From Evernia prunastri (Eukaryota; Ascomycota; Lecanoromycetes; Lecanorales; Parmeliaceae), in contig NKYR01000020.1 of assembly GCA_003184365.1 (NCBI GenBank), forward strand, positions 130,116 to 194,115: 64,000 bases of DNA, read 5' to 3'. A program made the position numbers and the translations under genes. A model generated the notes under the pieces. The model did no database searches and was not told the DNA's origin. It saw nothing but the letters and a program-made list of their open reading frames with translations. Positions 22,691 through 35,597 of the stretch are shown here, piece after piece. How positions within the stretch are numbered: the first letter of the stretch is position 1; each line of letters opens with the position of its first letter.

Positions 22691-25600
22691 AACGGGCGAT
22701 TGGTCGTTGATCTCAAAAAAAATGATGGAACTCTCTCTAATCCACACGCTTTAAACACTAACACTAAGAAGGGAGTGACTTGGGTGATATTTGAAATTAT
22801 TGATCGAAGGATCGTAATTAGTTGGAAGGACGGTAATGAGTGACTTGAGGTTGCCTTTTTTGTCAAGTGACCGGCAATAGTAGATATAACGAAGTTTTGG
22901 GCTCTGCAGGCTTGAAATGTTAGCCCTTGAACACTTCGGCATTCGAAGGGCTGTATGCAGGGACAGGGAGCATCGTCGAATCAAAACAAAGTACGATGTC
23001 CAGCCATCGAATCAGAGAGATTGCCACATTGCTTACCTAGACGAATCGGGATTAATGTGGCGGTGGTATAACTAGGGCTCAGGTCCCTTGCAATCTTGAC
23101 AGTACTTCCACGAGTTTCTGGAATGACCAGAGATTGCCTCTACAGAGTTGGTAGAGGACGAGCTAACGTCTCCACTAACGAATGATCGTGAGGCCGAGAA
23201 TGTAGACTGAGCACCCTGGAATTGGTAGTGGTCTTAAGGGGAGAAAGTCAGCACGAGCTTCTGGACAATGATTACATCTGACGTGCCTCGTGTGTGGGGT
23301 TGCTTCGAAGCCTCGAGAGTAGGCGACGGCGGGGTAAGAGCCAAGGATGGCTCTTCAACAAAATTTCCAAAGCAGCGTCTCTATCATCAAGAAAGAGTAG
23401 TCAGCAATTTAGTATCATGTGTTGCAACTCAGACGCGAGAATAGGTACGCGTGATAGTCGCGTATTTGCTAAGAACGACATCATTGAGAAACACTCTCTA
23501 ATCTTTTCAAAAACGTGTAGATTAATGCTGAGCATCTGCAGTAGGTTGGCTGGATTCTCAAAGGAAGTCGCTAAGAGTGATGCTGCCGGAGGGCAATTCT
23601 GACTTGCACCTATGACCACGCGAGGAGAGAGAAATGATGGGTGGGGCATCTAGTCCGGACACAGAAGGGTTTGTGAAGCCTGCTTGGAGCCTGTGGCAGG
23701 TCGCTGCAGGCTATAGGGCTTGCCAGTATCGCCGGTCGCCGCCAATTGCCACGATAGGAGCCATTGGCACGAGCTTCTTCGAGGAGAAGACCAATACATT
23801 CCACATCAACTGACATAGGAATGGCGAGTCCCTGACCCCCTTGTACTGGGCAACGAGGAATGCATGAAAAAGAAAGATATGTAGCTCACCCTTCACTTCC
23901 AACAACATATGTATGGCTCTTGATGTATTGTGCCACAACAGACCCGTCTGCAGCTGAATTCGGTGGTGAATTGCGGTATGAGGTCGACGGTTGGCGGGCT
24001 CGACGAACAGTGCAGATCTTTGGAGGGAGTGAAGGACTGATGATGTATTGGTCACCGTAGCCGAGGGACGAAAGTGAGGACGACTGATAAGAGGAAACGA
24101 GAAATTGATTGATGACTTGCTGCCGTGGGTGAAAGAGGGTGTCGAAGTTGAAGACGAAGAAGAAGACTAATCCCGCACTGCTTGGAGTTGAAAGCCGCTG
24201 GCGGAGTGAAAGCCTTTGGAGTTGAAAGCCGCCCAGGGTTATTTCTGATGCATCTGACGAACTCCAGGCCCACTCTAAGCCTCTGTATGACTGGCAGAGG
24301 AGAGTCCGAGGGCAATGAGAAGGGAGAGGGAGGGGAAGGAGAGGCGGAGGAGGAGGAGGAGGAGGAAGGAGAGTGTGCTGAGGTCGAGAGAAGCACCGCT
24401 CTCCACAGGATGAGGAGAGAAGTTTGAAGACTGACACAGAATTAAGATTTTTGTTCGTTCGGGCTTAAGCTGCAGGGGCACTGCATGGGGATTAGTGCCC
24501 TAGGGCGGCCTGAACGTTTGAGCCTATGAAGTGCTCTGAAGTGCCCCAAAGTACTTGGATTCTGATACGGATTAAGTGGTTACCAGCCCTTACAGGTTGA
24601 TTTTTGGCGTCAGATCCCTGGGTCGCGTGTCTACTTGGTTTTGCGGTAGTTACGTGCCCTACAGTAAGGTACTTTCAGTCCCTGATCCATACCTCAGGTT
24701 TCAATCTCTGCTGTTTCAAGAAGGAGGAGTACCGTGGTTGTATTCGAGTATTATCACTTTTCATAATCACCTATCATCATTATTATTTTATCGTCACCAG
24801 TCTGCAATTTGGAGTACGGTATCTATCTTTTATTATCTCCTTAAGTTCATTGTCTCGGGAGTTGTCGACACCGCTCTGATCCAACACAAGCGGCGTAATA
24901 TGCGCGACCTATTGTATCCTTTCCAGCTCCGATTCCTTACCGATTGATCGTCATTCGTCTGCTCAATGGTCAAACGAAAAGCGGCTCTCGATCCATACAC
25001 GTCGAGTTCTCTTCGCTACCAATGGATCGGATGGTACTAGCATCATGCAGCCAAATATGCAGCCCTAAGAGATCGAGTCCTTTTCCTTGTTTCCTTACCC
25101 TGCCAGCGCGACTTGCATAACTCTTTTAGGTAAGATTGACGATGCCCTCATCTCCGCCGTGACGGCATCTTGCTTTTGGCGGTGGCCTGAGGTGTCACAT
25201 TTCTTCTCTCGCATTCGCCATTCCATGTGGCCTTGGGGTGGAGAGCCGCATGACACTTTCGCCCTTACTCTACACCCATATGCAATCCTCTTCTCGTTGC
25301 TCGAGTACACTCGGAATCTTTGCTAGGCACGAGAAATAAAAAGTTGTTCAGACCCTCGAGTCGTGATTTCCATGTAGGTAATAGGTACCTAGGATGATGA
25401 GCTGATTCTCTGCCGTTCACAAGCCACCAACTTCAGCTGGCGAGAGGCACAAGCCCCGAACGCTTCGAGCAATCTGAGACAGCACGTCTTACCAACTTTA
25501 ATTGCGGGGCTCTTGTATTTCTCCTGAGCTTCGCAGCTACAGCCTACATGAAAGCTTCGACTCTTGTATGTGTGAATAGAGCCACCAGCATTTGTCATTG

Positions 25601-27244
25601 TGTTGAATTCATCCAAATCGAAATTAAGGTAGGCCAATAATCTTTTGGCTCCAAGCTTCTACGCAAGTGTGCACGAAGGGTTCTCGGACTTTGATTAAGG
25701 TACCTATCTAGAGTACGACGAACGAAATTTCAATTTACGCGTGTGGGAATTTCTCTCATTAGACGCGTGAAAAGACGCGCATCTGCGGGGACGAGAACCG
25801 AGAAGTAAAAGCAAGCCTCCAAATCCATTTTTACAAATAGCAAGGTACATCCCAGCCATGCGGCCATGGCTAGCCCTCCGGTTGATCGGAAAGGGTGTGA
25901 GTGGGAGGCCTTAAGAAATCCATATCATTCTATCCGACATGCGTACCAAAAATCGCCCCTCCTATAAGTTTTCGCCCCAATTAAAGGATTGTGGACCGTC
26001 AGGATTTTAATCACAACATCTTCGGCAACAATCACAGGCATAGCCTATCTTGATAAATTCGACTTCAGTAGAGACACAGCCAAAAGGGGGACCTCATTAG
26101 TATGGCAAACAACAGTCTCGAAGTCCAACTTTCTGAAGCTTTGGAGCCCGACTTCCTTGAGTCTGGCACCACCTCACACGCGAATCAGATGCTGCATACA
26201 CTGACTAGTGCGCATGCAATTGATCGAGATAGCATGCGCTGCGCTACTGCACAACATGCCTTCAGGAGCGCAAATCACCCTTGAATGTATGTAAAGAGTA
26301 TCCGTACACTCTACCTACCACATTATTCTTGAGGCTCTCAGGATTTTCGATTTTGCTGTCAATGCGTTTCAACGAGGCTGTCACGGACACCTCTGATGGG
26401 CTTTCACAATCAGACTGATTCTCCGAGTGGGCAGGTAGGCAGGCTTTGTACGTTTCTCACGAGTATGATTTTTATGAAAGCATCAGCGCCCTCAACCGAA
26501 CACGTTGCACGGTAAACTACCTAGCGGGGAGAGTTCAGCCCCAAATTGGCAAATCTTGTCGATTTGATCTGAAAGGAGCTGTTGGAGTTTCGAGAAAACG
26601 TGCTCACCATCGATTGAATAAGAGCTCAACGATCACTTACATGGCGGACATTTTCAGTTTCAGGCTGTTCGCCACAGCCTCAAACTTTTCCCTCACTCGC
26701 TCCAAATGCTGCGTCTCTGTCCATCACCGTGACCTTCGTTTGCCACCTCGCCAATTGGACCGATAACCCACACGACCTTCCAAGAGGATATTCGATACAG
26801 ATGTCCGCTATTGATGTTTCCGAATCCGTTTCTTTTGTTCAACACTCTTGATAGTCGTTTAGATCTGACTACACTCATGATTCGAGCCAACGCGGCCCTG
26901 TCTCTGATTTATACCTTTAGAGCACGATTTTCGGTATTCAAAGCGTTCAGGCGTAGAGTCAGGCGTAGAGTTGGTCCTTCCGGATAGTACTTGTTGAAAC
27001 AATGTCTGTTTTACAGGTCTATAATATCATTGCCGTACGGAGTAGATGGGCTTTGATTAATCGAAACTTGAAGGAAAACGAACAACATTTAAGCGAGAAT
27101 ATCCCGCGACAAATTGCCGTCCGATTCAACTTGCCCCGCAAAATAGAAGTTTTCCTGTGCGGACTCGAGACGTTAGAACCGTAGCCGTGAAGACCATCAT
27201 CACCTCTTTGAGAGGGAAGACTTTCTAATCAACGGTTGTCACTG
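22691..27244. other. 4.5 kb without a recognised gene (divergent promoters of cyclin and UTP4)
   Basis: No convincing gene on either strand. The 1-2 kb next to 22690 may be a long leader/promoter of the cyclin gene. A (GGA)n-rich tract is at about 24320-24375. Open frames at 23294-23602, 24576-24947 and 26102-26284 (plus) and 23886-24437 (minus) lack family motifs or splice support. Minus-strand 26640-26880 has a coding-like Glu/Leu-rich stretch (see rejected items). Confidence 0.45.
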
Positions 27245-30200
27245 ATGGATGTCCACCGGTGCCGCTTCGTGCCCTACCCTCCAGCTGCCATAAATGCCCT
27301 CGCATTCTCGCATCCCTCTTCACCAAACAAGCCGGGCAAAGGACCCTCAAGTTTACGAATCGCAATTGGCCGAGCAAACGGTGACATCGAGATCTGGAAC
27401 CCTCTTAAAGGCGCATGGTATCAGGAAAGAATTCTTCGAGGGGCGAAAGATCGAAGCATCGAAGGTTTAGTGTGGACGCAAGACCCAGAAGATGTGGACA
27501 AGAGCGGCAACGTCGTTCCCGGAAAGCTGAGGCTATTCAGCATTGGCTATTCGACAGAGGTGACCGAGTGGGATCTTGGGACAGGGAGGCCCTTGCGACA
27601 CTCGGCAGGCAATTATGGGGAGATCTGGTGTGCGGCGGCGCAACCCAAAGGGCTGTTGCTGAAAAGGCCAGGAAGAGCAGTGGAAGATCAGACACAGGAC
27701 GAGGAATCCCAAATACAGAACTTAGCTGTTGGATGCGCGGACGGTGCTATAATTCTACTCAGTACAGCGGAAGGCGATCTACGCTTTATGAGGATTCTAG
27801 CAAGACCACCGAAGAAGAGATCTCGAGTCTTGAGCCTGACGTTCCAAAACCGCCACACCCTCATCGCCGGTCACGCAGATAGCACCATTCGAATCTACGA
27901 CTTGCGCAATAACCAGCCGGTGCGAAATATGACTCTGGGGCCTGGACCTATGGGTGGCCCTAAAGAGACTTTGGTGTGGTCCGTGAAGTGTCTACTTGAT
28001 GGCACTATCGTCTCTGGTGACTCCACAGGAACACTGTGCTTCTGGGATGGCAAAAATCATACATTACTGCAGCGCATCAAAGGCCACGACGCAGACATCC
28101 TGGATGTTGCGGTGAGCGCAGATGATCAGTCGGTCTTTAGTGGCGGTATGGATCGAAGGACCACACTGTACAGGCGGACAGGTAGTGGACACGCGGGACA
28201 GGGTCGCCGATGGGCCAAGGCTACACATCAACGGATGCATCAGAATGATGTCAAAGCATTGGCTACGTTCGAGACCAAGGGTCTGAGCATCCTATTGTCA
28301 GGAGGTAGCGCCACACTTCTCCACTCGAATGCTATACCAAGTCTGACTATGTCACAGGACTCGACACAACGCCTATAGTTGTACCAATTCAGGAGTTCGG
28401 GCGAGAGCACCATCGAACTCTGGCCAGTCTCCCTCAAGAACCCAACGTCCGAAGCGCATGTAAGAAGCGTTTGTTGGTAAGTTGGTGGGATCGAGAGGTC
28501 AGAATATGGACAATTCCGAAACGTTCGGAGGAGCAGGTCAACGAGTATTCATCTCCAAAGGTCGATGGAAGGCAAGGAAGAAGACTTGTCGCCAAAATCG
28601 CTCTTCAGGTAAGTCTTCGGCCCAACCGTTATCAGATGCGAATATTGATAACCAGTACAGGGCGAGGAGTCCATCACATCAGCAGACATATCGTCAGATG
28701 GGAAGCATCTTGCAGTGGCAGCCGTGTCAGACATTAGAATCTTCAGTTTGCGTCCAAAATCTGGCATGCTCAAAGTACAAAAGCTTGAGAAAGTTCAGAC
28801 CTTTGCCGACTTGAGTAAGCGACAGGCAAAGATGATTCAGTACTCGCCGGACACAAAATGGCTGGCAACTGTTGGATTTGATGACAGCGTTCAGCTTTAC
28901 AGGAGGTCAGAGATGGACAATGACAAATCTTCCCCTATTTTCTTACAGAGAATAATCGAGCTGAAGCGGCTGCGTCGCGATAACTCAACCATAAAGGCGA
29001 AGGACGCAAGTCTAGGCAGCTATAACACATCAATAAACCGTCTAGCATTTTCTGCTGACAGTCGAATCCTGGCAGTCTCGGACATTTCAGGCTTCCTCGA
29101 TACCTGGGTCATCGAAGGCAATGAAGATCTTATACAAGGCAATCACGAGGAATTGGACCACACGAATGCCGCAGACAAGTCTGAATCATCAGATGAGGAA
29201 GACAGCGAAGAAGAAGACGGTCATAGAACCATTTTTGGTGAACATTGGATTCGAAATCCAGCTGCTTCGCTGCTAACAAAGCTGCCCGCTGCTCCTCTCA
29301 TCCTTGCATTTCGACCGTCAACCACACAAGCCACTAGGAACGTGACGAACAACATAGGCGTACACCCTACCCGCCACAACCCCCATCCACACTCTCACGA
29401 CCTACCGAACGGCGAGGATAGACTGTTCATAGTCACAGCAGAAAACCAAATCTACGAATTCAACGTACTATCAGGCAAGATATCGGACTGGTCACGAAGG
29501 AATCCGACCTCAAGCCTACCCCAAGAATTTCGAGATCTTAGGGATAGAGCAAAGGGCGCTGTGTGGGATATAAGAGGCCAAAATGAGAGGATATGGCTCT
29601 ACGGTGTCTCGTGGTTGTGGATGTTTGACCTATCAAGAGACTTGGTTACGATGGATGATAAGCCAAAAGATGTAGAACTCACATCCGGTATTGGCAAGGA
29701 GGTCAGTCGAAAGAGGAAGCGCGAGGATAAGGATGAGGATGGTACAGCCAGGCGCCCCAGGATCGACACTGGGGCGGGCAGCAAAATCCCCAAGTCTGAG
29801 CTCGGAATAGGCATTGACCGTAAGATGCGCAGAATCAATGGAGCAGATGCGGCGGCAGGTCAATGGATAAATCTGGAGGCAGAGCAAGACCTCTTATCGG
29901 AGGAGGGGGGCTACGTTCTAGCCAACGAATCCGACCAGGCCCTGCTCAATCTTCGAAGAGGCAATATGGACACCGACGGGCACATTTCCAATGGCCATAT
30001 TGACAAGTCCACGGACTTGGATATCTCTGAGAACGATGGTGCCCGCATTGCGAGGACGAGAGATGGCGAACGCCCTGCTTACTGGCACACGTACAAATAC
30101 CGACCCATTCTCGGCATGGTGCCACTAGGGGGCGAGACAGATGACGAAGCGGAGGCGGGTGAAGAGGATGACGACTCAGCGTCAGGCCTAGAAGTTGCCT

Positions 30201-30271
30201 TGGTAGAGAGGCCATTGTTCGATGTGGACCTACCGCCGCGGTACTTTGGTAATCAAGAATGGGATCCATAG
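27245..30271 (+). CDS. UTP4: U3 snoRNP / t-UTP subunit Utp4 (cirhin), WD40 protein
   Basis: A subunit of the small-subunit processome needed for 18S pre-rRNA processing in the nucleolus. Exons are 27245-28304, 28358-28608 and 28661-30271 (973 aa). The start MDVHRCRFVPYPPAAINALAF is characteristic. WD40-type repeats run through the first 640 residues: RIAIGRANGDIEIWNP, STEVTEWDLGTGRPLRH, LIAGHADSTIRIYDLRNNQP, VSGDSTGTLCFWDGKNHTLL, SVFSGGMDRRTTLY, the junction SGGLDTTPIVVP restored by removing intron 1, then LVSWWDREVRIW. Later regions are acidic (SSDEEDSEEEDG) and basic (RKRKREDKDED), followed by a C-terminal YKYRPILGMVPLGG and an acidic stretch. Both introns are GT-AG and 52-53 bp. Length fits filamentous-fungal Utp4. 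Confidence 0.93.
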
Positions 30272-31968
30272 CGACGAACGCCTTCCCAATTCTATGTGCT
30301 GGTGCTTGAGTACGAATGATGTGCTAGAAGTCGACTCATACATCTCGTAGGCTGTTTAGGCACCTTGGAGTGACCCAGCCCTGATTAAGTTTTAATCTGT
30401 CAGTCCAACGCTCTAACACGTTGGTCCATCATTCCCATATTTAGGCTGCTGCCGTGCAAGCGTCTTCCCCTTCTGCTTCCCCGCTACGACCCTCATCCAG
30501 CACATAGCCACCCTTGCTCCATTCGTCGAATGCACTCTCATCTAGCAACATCTAAGTACAGCCCGGAGGCAAGCCTGGCCCCATCTACTCTGATCTTGGT
30601 TCTCAGATATTAACGTATCATCGTGCGCGTGCGCTTCGAGATTCACTACAAGAACATTGAGTGGGAAGACTAGGAGACCAAGGTCCAAACCCGCTTCTGT
30701 TATACCTACTACAAGCAGCTAGACATTGCTCAGTCCTCCGGCTCGAGAGCGACTAAGAAGCGATAAGGCGTCAACTAATTACTTTGTAGGTACCTAGTGC
30801 CTGAGGTACGGGCTGTCTTTAATTGCGGACGAAGATCACAAGGAACGTCCGATGTTGGGAACACGTATGCCCGCTAGACCAAATTAAGCCGGTATATGCG
30901 GGTTCCTCGATTGCGTACTCTAGTCGTCGCATCTCCGATTTGCGCAGACCCTCAGATTGTAACGAAAGTTGGGACGCCGAAGAGGATGAAAAGGAGCAAA
31001 GATTCAATGCCTATGCCATCACCTTAGGGTTTCAAGGCATGTAGGAGTGAGGATTCGTATGCTGGGCGACGAATCCAGACTTTCGACGTTCCGCCTGCAA
31101 TGCAACGGATTGAAATTCAGGGCAAGAAGACAAAGAGGAGAGAAAGTTGGAAAATGGGAAAGGGTGACAGCTGATAGGAGGTAGGTAAGGTTGGTTACTT
31201 GGCTGAATAGCTGCATGAGAGCAAATCCAGGCAATGAGCATGCTGCCAATACTAATCGATATTGTATAGAGTACAGAGTACAGAGTACAGAGTACCTATG
31301 AATAATCTCATGTAAGAGTAATTCAAGCTCCAAGATAGAGTAATGAAGCAAAGAAACAAATAGATAGATACACATAATACTAATGAAAAGTGGCAGCGTG
31401 GCTTGTCGCCTACCTTTAATGCCAAGAGCTTCGGATTACTCATCGCTATCTTTGAAGGATATGATTGGTGGGGTAGAGGCTTACGCAAGACGGGATCCCC
31501 TTCCACGCGTCCTTCTTTCCATTTGAAGGCAAGAGCCAATTTGAAAGCAATCAAAAGACTAGGTACTACCATTAGCCTTGGCACAGTACTCGTCCTCTCC
31601 TCTATCCACTCCTCTCACTTTCAGAGGCAGCCTTCTCCTCTTATCCTTACATCTCATCTACCTCCTCCTCCTTCCTCCAATTCTTTATCCAGCGACGTCG
31701 TGGTTGAGAGGGAGAAAGAGAGGAGAGAGTGTGAGAGTGAGGGAGAGAGTCGTCGCAAACTTTTGTGGCGAAGATCGGCCGGCAGTGCAACTGGACTGCG
31801 GTAGGCAAGCAAGGGTCTCAAACAAGCCTCATTATTCTCATTACACAACTCAGCATCTACTTCTGACTCCAGAAACATAGCAATCTTGATTGTTTCTGTT
31901 TCCAATACACATACTCCAACAAGGACAATACCTAACTTCACCGAGTCACACACAGTACTCGATAAATC
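30272..31968. other. intergenic region UTP4 to PNG1
   Basis: About 1.7 kb. It holds a decayed coding fragment at 30614-30766, a tRNA-like stretch on the minus strand at about 30384-30448 (see rejected items) and a (GAGTACA)n run near 31270-31295. No intact gene seen. The 150 bp before 31969 is A/C-rich, as expected for a leader. Confidence 0.45.
30614..30766 (+). pseudogene. short relic coding fragment with in-frame stop
   Basis: One plus-strand frame reads RFEIHYKNIEWED, TAG, then ETKVQTRFCYTYYKQLDI and SGSRATKKR before TAA. The composition is strongly protein-like, but the piece is only about 50 codons, has an internal stop and no start. Source gene not recognised. Confidence 0.35.
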
Positions 31969-33488
31969 ATGAGTGACTCCAATGGCCCTCCACGCAGGCC
32001 TCCACCACCCCCACCTCCTCCACGAAGATCGCAAAGATCCCAACCACAAGAGCAAGCGCAACAGCAAAGCCAACCACAACCACAAAGAATCTTCAATCCG
32101 ACAGAAATGACCCACCAGTTTGAGCAGCTCTTGAGGACACAACGATTAAATACTCTTACCGCACAATCGCGATCCCGCTCCGGCTCACCAGGACCTGCAA
32201 GACAAGCCTCTACATCATCACGTCCGCTCTCACAGCATGCGTCCCCACGTCCCTCAGATAGCCCGCACATACACTCATCGTATCCATCCTTACGAAACCT
32301 CCCCAAGATGGCTTCGCCTCCGCAGGACGCAGCGTCACTGAAGTTCCGAAACCTACTCATCACACTATCTGTCAACCCGACCAAATATGAAAACCCGGGC
32401 CTGCTGGATGAAGCATTGGCCGTTGTACCACTGGATCGAATCTATAGCGAAGCCGAAGACGAGAGTCAGTTGCTGCAAATTCAAGCAGCCAGCGCTGATC
32501 CTCCCACGAAGCCGGAATGGGGGTACCAAGACTGCGTCATCCGTGCTCTTCTGAAGTATGTTCACCTCATCCTCGTTACCATGTCAGGATCTAACCTGTC
32601 CGTTCAGATGGTTCAAGCGTAGCTTCTTTCAATTCGTCAACAACCCTCCCTGTACCGTCTGCGGATCACCTACCAGAGCCAATGGGTTTGCCCCTCCCAC
32701 GCCTGACGAAACTGCCCGGGGCGCCGCCAAAGTGGAGTCATATCGTTGCTCAAACACTGACTGCAATGCGCTGGAAAGATTTCCTCGATATGGTGATGTG
32801 TGGGCGCTGCTACAATCAAGAAGAGGGCGGGTCGGAGAATGGGCCAACTGCTTCAGCATGCTCTGCCGTGCTGTAGGAGGCCGAGTAAGGTGGGTGTGGA
32901 ATCTTGAAGACCGTGTCTGGACAGAGGTATACTCGGAGCAGCAAAGACGGTGGATCCACGTTGATGCGTGCGAGGAAGCTTGGGATAATCCTCGGCTGTA
33001 TACTGAAGGTAAGTCCCATTGCTTTGGGAACTTCTTCCGGGCCAGGCTGATTGTGATCATCAGGCTGGGGCTACAAGATGTCTTACTGCATTGCCTTCTC
33101 CATCGACGGCGCTACAGACGTGACCCGTCGCTATGTGCGCAATGCCGCAAGCCACGGGGCAGAGCGCAATAGATGTCCCGAAGAAGTTCTAATGTTCATC
33201 ACCAATGAGATCAGACGGATGCGACGAGAGAGTATGCTGAAAGACGAGCGAAAGCGACTCCTCATCGAAGACGAGAGAGAAGAAAGAGAGCTGCGGGGAT
33301 ATGTCGTGCAAGCACTTGCCGCCGAAATCGGCAAGATGCTGCCAACGGGTCGAAACGGAGGCGGTGAAGAGATCAAGGTTCCCGAGCAGGCAGCAAGGCG
33401 GAGCGGCGCTCAGGCTTGGAGAGAGGCGAGAGGGGAGAACGGTGGGGATGATACTGGACGGGATCGACCACCAAGAGAAGGTCGCTAA
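31969..33488 (+). CDS. PNG1: peptide:N-glycanase homologue PNG1 with degraded catalytic triad
   Basis: Family role: removal of N-glycans from misfolded glycoproteins exported from the ER (transglutaminase fold). Exons are 31969-32555, 32608-33008 and 33064-33488 (470 aa). The N-terminus is Pro/Gln-rich. The zinc site CTVC...CSNTDC and the core ([63 protein letters not shown]) are unmistakable. However, the catalytic Cys that precedes GEW is Val (residue 271), and the catalytic His 27 residues on is Arg (298). Only the Asp (315) remains. The cysteine in WANCF is not the nucleophile. The protein is therefore predicted not to deglycosylate, consistent with reports that Neurospora PNG1 is inactive yet needed for polar growth. 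The C-terminus is a charged helix. Introns are GT-AG, 52 and 55 bp. Confidence 0.92.
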
Positions 33489-34140
33489 ACCTGTTTCACC
33501 ATCTTCGATTTTCAGCTCCCTATCGAACATGGAGACCACGCCAATTGATCAGTCTGACCCCGCAGCACTTTCTGTGGGATTCCGTTCCTGCATATGCAAC
33601 ACAAAGCGCACCAGCCACGCGCAAAATTCACTTGGGATTGAAGTACTTCGAGCATGGAGTCGGCGGTAATTGTTGCACAGCGACGGCGTCCTGGATATTT
33701 ACCATCTACCACCTGCCATTTGGTTTCTACTTTTTTTTTGTTTACATTGATTCTCTGTTGGGCTATATCCTCTCGCTGCAAGCGGTTATGGGCGCTCGGG
33801 AAAGGACCGGGCTGGCGTTCTGCTACGACATCTGACATGGTGACGCCAACGAAGGCGTATAAATGTTCATTGGGATTTATTTAAAACGGCTAGATGCCAT
33901 GAGCAGCACGGATGCGATGTGTATAGGATATACATCGAATGAAAACTCCACATTACATTCTTACCAAATACTAGCTCCTTCGTCTCAATATGCATCTTTA
34001 GTCTGCTCATACAAGTTATACAAACCAGCCTGAGTGCGTCTTAGGGAAATATCTCGTTCACAGAGGTGGGTAGGTAGGTAGGTAGTTAGTTAGGTATGTG
34101 TGTAATCAAATCACACGGACGCTCAGACCCCTCTCCGTCC

Positions 34141-34165
34141 CCAGTCCAGTCCAGTCCAGTCCAGC
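34141..34165. repeat. (CCAGT)n microsatellite
   Basis: Five exact tandem copies of CCAGT. Confidence 0.85.
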
Positions 34166-35597
34166 CCTACGCAACACAACAGAGGTAGAGAGAGTAGGGC
34201 CGGCGGAGGATAGCTTCTCGGCTACCTTAGCCCGTGCAAGCAGCAGGGGCCCGATGTTCTGCGTTTTTGTCATTGTTCAAAGTCACAAAGGATGCATGCA
34301 GGCAGAAGTCAAGCGCGTGCTCTCTCTGGCTGGGCTCTCGAGGGCGGGTGAGTAGGCGTCCGGGTAGACTTAACGTGACGTATGTAATGTATGATGTATG
34401 GAGTGTATTGGGGTGGATCTCTTTTTGGATATGTGTTCGGGGGCTGGATTGAGGTGGGTGGTTTGGTGGGTGGGCGATTTGAGGGGCTGAGGGGCTTGGT
34501 GGTTGAGAGGTTGAGAGGTTGGTAGTCAGTGTTGGCTGTGGACTGCTGACTGCTGAGGATTGACGGTCGACGATTGAAGAGCGCCTAGAGACGTCTGCAT
34601 CAAGGTGTCTCGGCCTCGCTGGCAGGATGCCTCACCTCACGTTATCTCATTTCATCATTAGTTAGTCAGACAGCGTTAACGGTCTGATCTTACTCGAGCC
34701 CCAGGCATTTTTTTCGGCATCCCTGCCCAGCGGGTACCTCGGGAGATGATGGAGATACGTAGACATGTATGTAGGTATGTCCCGTTGAATCCACAACGAC
34801 TCAACGTAACGCAACGCAACGTCACGACCGTTCGTCCTCGCCGCTGTCGCGCAGGCTATTCATCACTCTCGCGTCGCTTCCGAGCGCGTTGTATGTAGTC
34901 CAGGTGACGCAGTAGCGGGGTATGTGTCGATAGGGGTGCTGCGCGCGTGCTCGGCATACATACGTACATACGTACGTTGCAGAGGCTTTAGTTGGTTTGC
35001 TTGCTGATAAGGCGTGTGTGGTTTGCTGTGGTGGCGCGCGAGATGGATGGTGTGGGCTTGGTGCTGCGGCTGCTGGAGGGGAAAGGCTGAGGGGGTGGGG
35101 GAGATTGGTGGGGAGGTGAGGATTTGGCAGTGGGAGTTGGTTTTTTTGTGGTGTGTTTTTTGTGGTGGTTGTGAGAGGTGGAATGGGGGAAGCTGGGGTT
35201 GTGGAGAGGAGGGGAGGCGGGGTTGGTATGTAAGTAGGTATGGAGGGCCGGGAGGAAGTTGGAAGCGGAGGTACGAGGGGTAGCCGGGGGCGCGAATGTC
35301 GCTTTGATGGGTATGGTACCGTGCTACCGGCGCCGAGGAATGGGGTTCGGTGGAGACGTCGTTGGCGACGTTTTCGGCCAGGTCTTCTGATGCAGCTTAT
35401 GGTCTTAAGGAATTATATTGTTTGCGGCCTGTCGAAATCGGATGGTTTTTAGAATATATTGTACAATAGAATCAATTCAATATTCAGCAGTCAAAACAAT
35501 AATCAGCAACCTTAGCGCAGGTGAAACATTGTGTTGAACAGCTGTAGAATCTTTACTAACTAAAAATAGTTGGGAGCGCGCAAGACGTCCGTTGTTC

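Noticed and set aside
23886..24437. Long minus-strand open frame of 183 codons
   Set aside because: The product is dominated by Ser/Pro/Leu runs from a (GGA)n-rich tract; the length is explained by low complexity.
26640..26880. Possible small minus-strand gene (MSVVRSKRLSRVLNKR... joined to ...HLERVREKFEAVANSLKLKM)
   Set aside because: A 44-nt intron would join the frames, but it is very short, no family is recognised and no clear start context exists. Not enough to call.
30384..30448. Minus-strand tRNA-like sequence (GTTAGAGCGTTGGACTGACAGATTAAAACTT...)
   Set aside because: The D-stem and one side of an anticodon stem resemble a tRNA, but the anticodon stem does not close, there is no T-loop consensus and the acceptor ends do not pair. 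At most a degraded relic.
35014..35283. Plus open frame rich in Trp, Gly and Cys
   Set aside because: Arises from the G/T-rich tract; composition is not protein-like.
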